A stretch of DNA of 39,090 bases from Mnemiopsis leidyi (Eukaryota; Ctenophora; Tentaculata; Lobata; Bolinopsidae). The translations under genes and the position numbers were made by a program. Below, piece after piece: positions 12,201 through 22,300 of this stretch. Each line of letters starts with the position of its first letter. Within the stretch, counting starts at the first letter, position 1. Below the pieces are notes generated by a model. That model ran no database searches and was not told where the DNA came from. It saw only the letters and a list, made by a program, of their open reading frames with translations. Where the stretch lies: the NCBI GenBank assembly GCA_000226015.1, contig JH153892.1, positions 24,863 through 63,952 of the forward strand, written 5' to 3'.

Positions 12201-13030
12201 AGTAAGGCAGGGGTTAAAAGGAAGACTTTTGGCCTCTACCCAGCAGACCCTCCTTATTTAACACACAATTTCTGTTTCAAGGTCATTTCACTTGGTTAAG
12301 AAGAGATTGCATAGTTTGAAACCCTAAGAGACATGGGCTTGGCAATTCATTTCTATGTGCTTTAAAAGCACTGAGACATCAAATCTTATCCTATTAACAC
12401 AGTCTTCCTATTTCTACATGATGATGATTTGGGTTGGTGGTGTAGTGGTATCTACCCCGACTCTATATGCAGGAAATCGGGGGTTCAATTCCCAGAACCG
12501 CCAATCCTACAGACTTGCTTATGCAATCTTTTTCAGTAGACTCAGCCGAATGACCGGGAAACTGTGATTAAGGGTTAAATGAGGAGAGTCTCTGTTAAAA
12601 GATCTAGAATCTTCCAGGAGCCCCTTCAGTACAACTGTAACAGCCTTGGTGAGGTGTAACAAATACAAAAATACTCTGATAATATCACGGATAGCACTTT
12701 TTATAAAAATTAAAAGTTTAATCTCAATTCACACACATTTAGATAGATCATTGAAGAAGTGCATTATTCCATGAATGGTCTGTGCATCAGGGTTACCACA
12801 AGTAAAACTGCATTTCTCTTCTGGTTCCTCCACTGGTTGAGACAAGTGAGCATCAGTCTCAGATGATAAAGACTCGAGCTCTGGTATTGAGGTTGGTAAA
12901 GGTGGCTCTGGTTCCTTGCACTCTTTTTGGGGTATTGTGGCACCAGAGGCTTCATAACTCATTTTATTGATTTTCAGGTATTCTTGAATTTGATAGTCAG
13001 TCAGGTGAGAGACTGTATGTTCAACTTCAT
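6295..13030 (-). CDS. BRAP: BRCA1-associated protein (RING E3 ligase, IMP/BRAP2), 5' end missing
   Basis: BRAP is a cytoplasmic E3 ligase that restrains Ras-MAPK signalling by sequestering the KSR scaffold, and retains NLS cargo in the cytoplasm. Eleven exons join in phase: 13030-12737, 11380-11232, 11100-10966, 10807-10735, 10616-10483, 10254-10193, 8147-7987, 7742-7591, 7399-7205, 6699-6571 and 6420-6295, giving about 536 aa (human 592). Order: [16 protein letters not shown]; an RRM-like BRAP2 domain (LAVPTTFN to ICHLAFV); a C3H2C3 RING ([17 protein letters not shown]); a UBP zinc finger ([41 protein letters not shown]); a coiled coil ([28 protein letters not shown]); and a basic tail RRSPRKKFK. 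All zinc ligands are present. The first exon (about 50 aa in human, ending with one codon base) was not found up to 16.3 kb; the exon at 13030 has in-frame ATG at its MSYEASG. Introns hold SINE and LINE debris. Confidence 0.95.
8157..8197. repeat. AT-only low-complexity tract
   Basis: A run of TAATAATTATATATAATA type sequence just upstream (minus strand) of the BRAP exon at 8147, within the intron. Confidence 0.7.
8625..9045 (-). pseudogene. Broken LINE ORF1-like fragment in a BRAP intron
   Basis: Three minus-strand blocks in different frames match the layout of non-LTR retrotransposon ORF1 proteins. A [17 protein letters not shown] segment is followed by a NVIMFNLQE core (the strand usually read as NVIIFGL-E). 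A charged block follows, and then [15 protein letters not shown] and [14 protein letters not shown], the RRM/CTD-like end of such proteins. At least two frameshifts interrupt the reading frame (near 8965 and near 8835), so it is dead. It lies in the BRAP intron 8148-10192, in the same orientation as BRAP. Identity is by pattern from memory of the family; no reverse transcriptase was found nearby. Confidence 0.6.
9143..9267. repeat. 25-bp minisatellite, five copies
   Basis: Five units of 25 bp (TTTCTCAGTTGT then T/C and ACACTTTAAAG) repeat exactly apart from one T/C position. It sits in the BRAP intron, directly upstream (minus strand) of the ORF1 fragment. Because 25 is not a multiple of three it would not preserve a reading frame. 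Confidence 0.95.
11381..11650. other. BRAP intron sequence, possible repeat
   Basis: A locally GC-richer block (about 11400-11600) inside an AT-rich intron; it may be an interspersed repeat, but I see no arms, tails or coding frames that identify it. Confidence 0.25.
12430..12680 (+). mobile_element. tRNA-derived SINE in a BRAP intron
   Basis: Internal RNA polymerase III promoter boxes are well preserved: A-box TGGTGTAGTGGT at about 12437 and B-box GGTTCAATTCC at about 12482. They are spaced as in a tRNA (resembling Gly/Glu/Asp types), but the acceptor and anticodon stems do not fold properly. An unrelated 3' body with an A-rich end (ACAAATACAAAAATA near 12658) follows. It is inserted antisense to BRAP in the intron 11381-12736. 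The 3' limit is approximate. Confidence 0.65.
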
Positions 13031-13099
13031 CTGAAACAGATTATTATAAATCATTATTATAATAAACCGATTTTATTAAATTAACATAAAGCTTCTGAA

Positions 13100-14100
13100 A
13101 TATTCTTTTACCTGCAATATAAGAATATACTGAGTATTAAATATCCATAATTTAATCTAAGCTATATCATTATTCATTTTATAATGGGCAGATTATAAAA
13201 AATCAAAAATGAACTGATACAATAATCAACTGACCTTTGATTGTGAGAATATGTAAGGGATATTGACAGAAGTAAATGTGAAGTGCCACTCTCATCCATC
13301 TATGGTGATCAGCAACATGTCTAGATCATGTTTTAGAATCTTAGCAAATCATAAATACAATAAAAAATAAATCAATATTTTAAATGAGAGCATCCAAAGA
13401 CCAATCATATAATAAGCACCATTTGTCGCTTGACATGAGTGCCATAAGGCAGAAACGGAATGCTGCAAACAGATCCTGTGGTGCATTTTTAGAATTCTAT
13501 CCAAATATGACTCAAACAGTGGTGATTGTTGCAAGCAAACAGTAAATTATACACCGCAAAATAGTGAACAGTTATCAGAGTGGTGAGTGGTGACCCCATA
13601 TGCAAACACAAGGATCTAAAATTGCCATAACATTTGGGACAATTTCACAAGATCAACTGAACTACTAGCAAGGTTGTGTATATTATTAACTGCAATCAAG
13701 ACTATTTATTTAGATTTATAACCATTTATAATGGACTGTTCTCAAAAAGTCCTTGTTCTAGGGGCACCACAGATGGGCAACTTAATGGTGTCGAGGGGCA
13801 GCATTTTTGCTTGGCCTTTAGCGTTATGCCACTGAATACCACAATTGTTTTACAACACGTACTTTTTGTAATACAGCAACTGGCAATAAAAAGTTGTTAG
13901 GCATACAATCGGTTTACAATAAACTTTGGGGAAATAAAGTAGTGTGACCAGAAAGATTAGACATGAATTACAGTAATGGGTTCAGAAAAATAACACTATG
14001 AGCCGAATTTCTAGCATAAATTAATAAATGCTAATAACTGAACAACCAATCCAGCAACTTCGCTTTCTGTATTGAAGGGTGAACGCAAGCATGTTACGTA
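13100..14100. other. Gene-free stretch upstream of known BRAP exons
   Basis: AT-rich sequence with no supportable exon. The missing first BRAP exon and promoter are expected somewhere between here and 16.3 kb, but no segment resembling the BRAP N-terminus could be recognised. Confidence 0.4.
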
Positions 14101-14112
14101 ACTACTAGCAGT

Positions 14113-14590
14113 CAGGGGTGGTGGAACAGGGGACCAGGGGGCCTGCCCCCCACAAAAATTTTGATGGGAGGGCCAAGGTATCATTTGGACCAATCAACGG
14201 GCGATGCGCGTCTAGAATTTCTTCGAAATTCTGGCCAGGCCAGAAATGCGTGAGAGCGGGTGATGGCCGCGACAGTAGGTTATCAACCTACAATTGGACC
14301 AACAACTTCTATTACTAAATTGCTTCTACCTTGTTTAAGCTACCTTGAGCATACCAAATTTTCGGATTTTTTCGCCAGTGGCAGGCTGAATAGACTTTTC
14401 AATGGTGATTTAGCAATTACCCTACACACATTCTTCTACATTGTCCTTACATTGAAGTATAAATCTGCTACTCTGAACTGGTTAAAATATAAATAAAGAA
14501 CAGAGGGGGCCAGGATTGCTAAACTTTGCCTGACCTGCTGCCGCAAACGAAACGCAAGGCCAGGGAGCCATGGCCCTCTCAAAGATTTGG
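14113..14590. mobile_element. Possible decayed DNA transposon with GGGGCC-rich ends
   Basis: The left part (CAGGGGTGGTGG, then ACCAGGGGGCCTGCCCCCCA) resembles the terminal sequence of many invertebrate MITEs; loosely complementary GGGGGCCAGG and GGCCCTCTC motifs occur at about 14506 and 14572. No transposase frame is seen. The ends are uncertain. Confidence 0.35.
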
Positions 14591-14658
14591 ATACAGGGAC
14601 AAATGTATCACCTGTCTCTCCCCATATTTTATAGGATTTATAAAGCTAAAATTACTTA

Positions 14659-14918
14659 GCTCTAGCCACTAACCAGAGCCCTTTAGTGCGCGTCGCGCAA
14701 GAGGTTAGGTGAATTTAAGCTCTGTGGCATGCGCCAAATTTAAAAAATTTTTGCCTGCAACAGCGCCAAATAGACTCATTTTACTATGTATCAGAGATTT
14801 TGCATACACTAACAATTTTTACAGTTCACATTCACCTAACCAGGTGCTTACACCGCGCGCGGCAACTGCTACGCTTGTGACGCGCGCGCGGCGCACGCAA
14901 AAGGGCTCTGGTTAGAGC
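14659..14918. mobile_element. MITE copy A, TIR with TAACCAGAGCCCTTT
   Basis: TAACCAGAGCCCTTT at 14670-14684 is matched in inverted orientation by AAAGGGCTCTGGTTA at about 14900-14914, and both arms continue into GCGC-rich sequence (GTGCGCG and its inverse). The interior is non-coding. A second member lies at 15256-15472, so this is a family of short inverted-repeat elements. Confidence 0.7.
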
Positions 14919-15118
14919 AACAGTTCACACAACTAGAGTTTCAAATAAAACTATAAGAAATTAAAAATTTCACATTGCGGCGTGAGCACCTAGTTAGGTG
15001 AATTTAAATTTTTTGAAAATTTTGAAAAAATTTTAGACGCGCATCGCCCTTTTATGGTGCAAAGCGCCGCCGAGGGAGCACTGTGAGCAAATTTTTACCT
15101 GAAAAGTGTCTCCCCATT

Positions 15119-15146
15119 TTAAGCGCTTATAATTATAAGCGCTTAA
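15119..15146. repeat. 28-bp perfect palindrome
   Basis: Two AAGCGCTT half-sites flank a central TATAATTATA, with TT and AA closing the ends; all 28 bases are self-complementary. It lies between the two MITE copies and could be a fused inverted-repeat junction. Confidence 0.9.
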
Positions 15147-15255
15147 GCACGCGTGGTTAAGTGAAGCCATGCGCGCGCACCTTGACAAGTTGTGATCACG
15201 GTGATATCTAAATAAAATTGGATCGTGCCACACGTGTTGCACGCCCCACTACATA

Positions 15256-15472
15256 GCTCTAACCAGAGTCATTTTGCGCGCGTAGGCAAACCACCAGAGG
15301 AGGCCGGAAAAGGATAGCCTGGGGACCTTAGGTTAATTGTTGCTGTGCATCGCCCGGTAAGAAAAGGATTATTTTAGCTGTGCGTGCGTACGCGTAGCAG
15401 TGAGCAGCCGTGCGCGTAAGTAAGCACCAGATTAGGTGAAAATGCCGCGCGAAATATGACTCTCGTTAGAGC
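15256..15472. mobile_element. MITE copy B of the same family
   Basis: The left arm GCTCTAACCAGAGTCATTTT is answered on the right by ATGACTCTCGTTAGAGC (15456-15472), both adjoining GCGCGCG. The terminal GCTCTAACCAGAG matches copy A at 14659-14918. About 217 bp, non-coding. Confidence 0.75.
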
Positions 15473-15795
15473 AGCTTTTGACGAGATTTAGTTCGTCTAC
15501 CGTTATAAGAGAGAGCAGCAAAGCTTAAAATTGAAAATGGTAGCTTTGCTGCCGAGTGCCGCGCGCGGGGGTTGCCGCTTCGCGGCAGAAGGTCAGGCAA
15601 CGTCTGACAAATTCTGTTCATGTGAAACAATTACAAAGATAGTGCGCAAAATGTACTACAACTAATATTGTCTCATGTTGTGACCCTTTTCGCGGCAGCA
15701 GGGCTTTGACGAGATTATATCCGTCTACCGCTGCGAGAGTCGGGCCGCGTATCGCCCTGACAAGCAGGGCTAGGCAACGTCTAGCAAAACTAATA
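15473..15795. repeat. Two diverged copies of a GC-rich element
   Basis: GACGAGATTTAGTTCGTCTACCG (abbreviated: GACGAGATT and CGTCTACCG) at about 15480 recurs at about 15709, and both copies end in GGCAACGTCT followed by A/G and CAAA (15597 and 15772). This suggests an old duplication or two insertions of one repeat. No coding content. Confidence 0.55.
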
Positions 15796-15799
15796 TATA

Positions 15800-16343
15800 A
15801 CGATTTCTTTAACATTAAGTCTGACGAATCAGGGTTTTATAACAGAACTGTTTACTTATCAAATCTAACAGTAACTTAGTGTAACACAATACTCATAGTT
15901 TATCGATGCGATCTATTTAAAAATTATTCTCCCATTTCGTCCACGCCTTATAATTAAGACTGCTTTATAGTTACCAAACTTTGTACGAAATTTGAACTGT
16001 GCTTAAGTTCAACGTTGTCTGATCGATAAAATTTAAAGGAAAACAAAAAGAATAATGGCTAGTTCTTAATCTTAGGGTGTGGTCTTTTAGTTATTCACTT
16101 ATATCTTCACATTGAACTATCGTAGTCTACTTGTTGCTCATAAGTTCATATAGTTTAAAAGGCACGTCATCGTGATTATCCTTGTTAGGTCACAGGTTCC
16201 AAATGCAATTTAGCTATTGCCTCTCAAAAGTTCCATTAATTTAGTAATGATAAGAAGCACTATTACTATAGGTGACGAAGTTTTCAACAACAGTAGTGCC
16301 GGCCCCGGTTGCGGTCAACTTAGAGAGAGAGAGAGAGTGATAT
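15800..16343. other. 3' flank of the GPCR gene
   Basis: AT-rich sequence containing the GPCR 3' UTR. A (GA)8 microsatellite at 16322-16337 lies just past the stop codon. No other gene is seen. Confidence 0.4.
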
Positions 16344-19300
16344 TCAGCAAGTTGCACTGGCAGAAATGTAAGGTAGAGCAGACAGGGTAGATTTGGAGTT
16401 GGAATTGGATACGCCAGTGAGAGGAGACCTCATCGTCGACGTTCTTCTGAAAGAGAGAAAGTAATTTTAGTGTTAAGAGTCTTAACACTAATAAGACTAT
16501 TTAAATTAAACGCCCTATAATTATAAGTCTTCAAGCTTGAACCCAACTGGCAAACTATAAATGACTATACCAATAAGCCAATCAATGTCAATGTCACTGT
16601 CAGTTTCGCAAAATTATGGAATACTGGCATCAAGTGTGGCGATATTTTTCAATAAATTTTAACCACTTTTTATAAATGTTCATTGACGTCAATCATTTTA
16701 AATCATTGTCAAAACACTTTAACGTCTGTAATTGTTGCAGGTATACAAATACAATTTCATACAATTTCATACAAATACAATTTTCAATATGATAATAATT
16801 GACGTTGAATCACACTTTGTGCAGTGCGCTCAGCCTCAAAGATTACTTTTATGCAAACTTAAAGTTCCAAATTTCGATTATGAATACGAGTTCGACAATC
16901 TGTCATTCTGTCATAGCTGTCACTTGTCAATTTATCAAATTGAATCATCTCTAGAATAAGAAACTAGAGGTATCTTAGGGATAGGCATAAATACGATCGT
17001 AAACTTAAAGCTCACGTCTCAAGATCGTGCGTTCAAAATTGTTTTTTAATTATCAAAATACGAAATTAAATAGAGACTAAGCATCACAACTTACTGATTC
17101 TCCGGTCTTATCGTGGACTGATGAAGTTTCTTGATGGTACTACTCCGGCTGGTTTCACATTTCAGTATATTGTGTATAGCCTGGATACAATTCTATGTCA
17201 GTTTATATGACTCCCCTGCAGTTGTGATATTGTCAATAAACGGTACAAACTGATTGAAATTACTCCGGAAACAACGTGCAAATTGGAGATTACGGAAATT
17301 TGAGGCTATCAGTATCAGTAAATTATGAGCGGCTTAATCCTAAATGTTACTTATAGTTATACCTACGTTTGGGTTGAAGCGGAACGCTCCGATCTAACAG
17401 AAATATGAAATTGGTAAAAACAACCCGTAGTACAACGGAGCTATCACTTCTTCTTGCTTGCAAATTTCAGTCTTACAATAATAAAGTATATCGGAAATAG
17501 ACGAAGCCGTTAAAGTAACTTACAATATACCGACTTGTGCACTCTGCTTACGCAAAACGTACGTCAAACACATTATTTGCACGTCAGATGGCCAACGGCA
17601 CAAATAAATTTCAGTTTTAGTTGGAGTTTAGGTGACCGTAGTGCTCTAGTTTTAAGACTCAAGTTGTTTTGTCTAAATTTGTCTACATTTGCCGACATTC
17701 GTGTTGGTATTAAGTGTATCAGAAAGTAAGTGTATCGAATTAATTGAATTATTAGGTGTTGATCAGGTGGCCGTTTTCTACTTGGAATTGAATTTAATTG
17801 TAATCATCTATTGATTACTGCTGAATACGGGTGTCAGCTGTCCAGCTTTTATCGAAAAAGAACTTTTTAGATTTTGAAACTTTTCAAATATTACAGTGAA
17901 TCAAACGTGTTATTTGGAGACATCGTATTTTTTAAAGCTAAATGGAGTAAATGACGAAAAAGAAACGTTGACGTATTCGACGATGCAAATATAGCTTGCA
18001 TTATAGTCATGAAGAGGCGAAGAGCGATTGTAAAGAAGAATTAGCAAAAAGCACATTTGAAATTTTAAGTTGTGCTATAATTCCGTGCATTGAAAATTAA
18101 GCCCCATTCATTGTTTTCTGCAGTTTTGATTTCTGTAAGTTTTGGCACTTGAAATGACCGGCAATGACTTCACAAAATGTCGTCATCTCAGACATTTCCT
18201 AGCGGGAGATTGTATGTAATCTGTAATCTCCGGTCCCTGGTCATTTCTACCACGACACAAGCTGCCAACTGACTCTCTGATTTAGAGCAGCTGATTCTGT
18301 AATTGCGGTTATTATAGGTTCACGGTCTGCTGATCTGAGACTATGTTGTTATCACCCTCCATGTGGAGAGGAAGATTGGGATAAAATCCGGAAACCCGAT
18401 CGAATGTGTGATGTCATTTAATCAATTTTTCTGTCGTATCCTATATCCTTATACGTTCGTCATTGCACGAGACTAAAATTTTGTAAATTTCTCCTAATCT
18501 TGTTGTATGGCATTGATTTGTACCAGTCCCTCATATAACGTTCCATTCCCTGCTAATCGTTTCTGCAAATACTGCTCTTCGGAAAAGTTTCAATTTGCAT
18601 TTAGAATTTCTGGCGAAATGAGTGCTGTCTAGCCTATATTACCGATTATTCTATCATGTCTTTTTGTGTTTGTTATGGACTGGACCTTTTTGCTCATAAT
18701 CGCGTTTTTCTGTCTGCAAGTGTAACTGTAATCATGTTAGTTGCACCCAAGTTACTGATCGTCTCAATCATCAGGGTTTACGTTCTTGTTCATTTCACTT
18801 TGTAGAGTTAGTTCAATAACAAATTATTTCACTGTAATATTTTAACTGATTATTCCATTTTTCTCATGTAGGACAGCCACAATGCCACTCATTGGACTTC
18901 TCCTGATCGTTATCTTTACATTTGAGCAAGTGTTAGGAAGTCGCCCTACACATGTTAAGTTAAAAAGAAAAGACAGATCAAAAGACAGGTCGAAAGATAC
19001 GATAATTTCTACCGACCTTAATTTCTACCGGTATCAAAAAATACCCCCTGCACCGGAAGTGAGATCAGAAAAGGAGTATAGTCTGACTAGAAAACGAAAA
19101 AATCGACAAAGACGCCATTTCTCCACAGAGACCCCGACCTGGTTTGCGGAAGGGAGAACAATCGGTCTGCAAATAGATAACCTCCTGGACATGTTCTCCA
19201 CCGAGGAGAGACCGGTTTTAGAGCGAGGAACGGAGACCACGGCCGTGTACAACTACAAGGCAGTCCGGTTCCGGTGCTGCTCTTTCTGCAACCTGGTGAA

Positions 19301-22300
19301 CACTCTAGCCTCCACTTTTAGTGATCAGATCTCCCTACTTCAGGGGTACGGGGAGTGTAACCAGCACTGCAAGATCCTGGCCTGTACAGGTCCCTTCTCC
19401 AGTGTTACCCCCACTCCCAGCCTGGTTACTGACACCGCCTCCACCTTCTCCCCCAACAGACAGCCGGAGATAGAGATAGTGACCGGGAGAGTAAAGGAGG
19501 GGATGCTGATTAGGGAGAAACAGCACTGTTACCAGACCATCAAGTCTAGAGACGTTACTGCTACTGACCGGGGACTGTGCCACTTTCGTTATAGACCCAC
19601 TAGTGAGGGTCCCAGACCCTCTAACCGTCCTTTAGGACTTAACGTTTGGACGTGCTGCAGAAACATTACTAACGAATATGGATAAGAGGAGTTATTTTAG
19701 CGGGAAGATATAAATACTTAGGTGTGAATTTGATTTTACATTTTATAATTGTAACTTGTAGATTGAGATTGAAATTAGGTTCAAATGTTACAAATAAGCT
19801 CCTCAGGGAATCTCTAATAATACATGTGATTGTAGTTACCTTCCTGAGCTGCTTGTTACAGGAGATAAAGATTATTGTTCCCGCGTTACAGTTCAGAAAG
19901 AACAATACTGTACCAATCTGGTTTACCACACTGAATAGAGTCTGATCTGAAAATAATGATGTTACTACTACTAGTAACTAGGCGTTAATATATTTGATAT
20001 TCTTGAATCATAATTATAGCACGATAAATTCAACCTATTTGTATAATTATATTTCTATATCATTGACTCGAATAAACTTCAGCACTCCTGAGGTAAAATC
20101 TGAAAATATCATGTGACAGCAATCGACCAATATCAAACCAGACACGATTAACGACCAATTTATTCAAAGAAAAGCTGCATCACTTAACACAAATGTTTTC
20201 GATTACTCCAACGAATTCTGACTTCAATCCGTAAACGAATGCCATTCTCTATAATTTGTACATATGAACTGCATATTAACAATCATTGCATGTTCCAAAG
20301 TTTTAAAATGAAGGGAGCCTTAATTAACCTGATCAGTGTTCTTGACAGATGTCTCACTTTCACCGGATAAAAAGATTACGCAAATTCTGTTAATCAAAAA
20401 TCTAGATTAAAAAAGATACAAAAATTTAATGGAAAACAAACTAGTCTAGGCAAAACAAAGTATGAAATAATATCATTGTTTAAGTATAAAATGATATCAT
20501 TATTTTCGTGTAACTTACTGCTATCCCGCTCCTCCGCAGTTGGTTTAGCGATGTACAAATAGAGGCCGGTAACGAATATCGGGAGAATACAGATGAGGGA
20601 AGACACGATGACCGCACTCACTACAGCCGTCGACTTGATACTGAGGGTTATGCTATGTGAAAATATAACAGCAAGCTGCCTTGCGATTGGATTCTAAAGT
20701 CTTAATCTAAATCTGACATGTTCATGAAAAAGTTCTGAAAAAGTTCTAAAAAGGAAGTGGAGGACAGATTGGTTAAAATCTGTGCATTAATATAAGTCGA
20801 TCCGGTTGGAAAACTTACTGTGTTTTAGCTTTATTCATGAGATTTTCACTGCCATCATAGAGAGATTCGCACAGACTGCTCACTCTTCTGCTATTCTCCC
20901 TATTTTCATATTTCTAGTTTATAAGTTCAAATGTATTTCGAGCCATCTACGGATCATACTTCTACAAGATTCATAATGTACTCGCCCTAGGCTTTGCTAC
21001 AGCAAGCACAGCTTCTCATTTAGGATTAGGATTTAGGTTTGGACATGACTTCGAGGAATGGAGAAACGTTGCGACAGTTACCTGGCAATGATATAAATGA
21101 TGATGTAGGAAACACAGATCGTAATGAGAGGGATGGGGAAGGCTCCAATGAAGAAAAGTGCAAGGTAGCCCCCTTGTGTGCTGCCTATCCCACAAGTGTA
21201 CGTTGAAGAGCTGAACCTGGCATTTGTGGAATGTTGAGGGTGAGGAGTGAGATTAGTAGAAGTTACGGCATATGCATTTCAAAATTTTTTCTTTTCAAAT
21301 TCAATATTGATCATGTTAATGTACTAGCTTTCTCTCTAGCCATCGACCCGGAACGAATTGAATTTATACTTGAAATTTACTGCGAAGTTTCTTAGCCATC
21401 AGCATATGATAAACAAAAATGAAACCAAACTTCATGCCGTTGATTAAATCAATATCAGCGATGAAATTGTTCATTCTAAATCAACATTATTTCTTTCGTT
21501 TTCAATGAGAAAATATTGACATCATATTGCTACTGGCTATCAAAAATAATGAAGCATATACACTATAAAGTACGAAACTCGATAATGTAGCTTATATTTT
21601 TTTCGAGTGTATATATAATTGTCCTAAAGTTCAAAACATTTCTTTGAAAAACAAAACAAAAAACTGAACTAAGTAAAAAAATCCTGAAATTACCTGTAGA
21701 CGCTGAACTCAAAGACAGGGGGAAGAGAGAGGCTGGTTGAGTAGATCCAAATACAAAACAAAATAAACACAGCTTTTCTTCTCGTCATTTTTGTGTGGTA
21801 TTTCAGCGGGTACATGACGTAGATCAATCTGGATTATAAAGAAAGTAGTTGATTGTAGGAAAGTTCTAAGTTTTAAAACTAAAAGGTCGAAATTAGTTAT
21901 TACAAAACTAAAGTTGTGTTTGATAATTGATACTTATAACCGACCTGTCGAGAGCGTAGAAGCCAAGTGTCCACATGCTGCAAACCGCTACAGAATTATC
22001 AACTACTCCGCTGAAGTCGCAAATTGGTCCCTCTTTTTTAGCATTGAGCTCCCATGGCCAATCCCCTTTAAACTGAGCAGATTTTGTTTGATAAACTATA
22101 TCTATATTTAGTTGTAACTAGATTGATTGGTTATTAATGGAATAGTTTCTGTTAGTCTTAAACAATAAGTCACATTTATCAAGATTCAAGATGCTTTGAC
22201 TAATGACTATATAGTGTCAACTGTGGTTTCACTGTGTTAATATCCAAGCACTAGTACAAGACATGACTAGGACTGTGGTAATACAACTTTTTATGAACAT

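Noticed and set aside
13349..13534. Minus-strand 61-aa frame considered as the missing BRAP first exon
   Set aside because: It does not resemble the BRAP N-terminus and does not end with the required splice phase.
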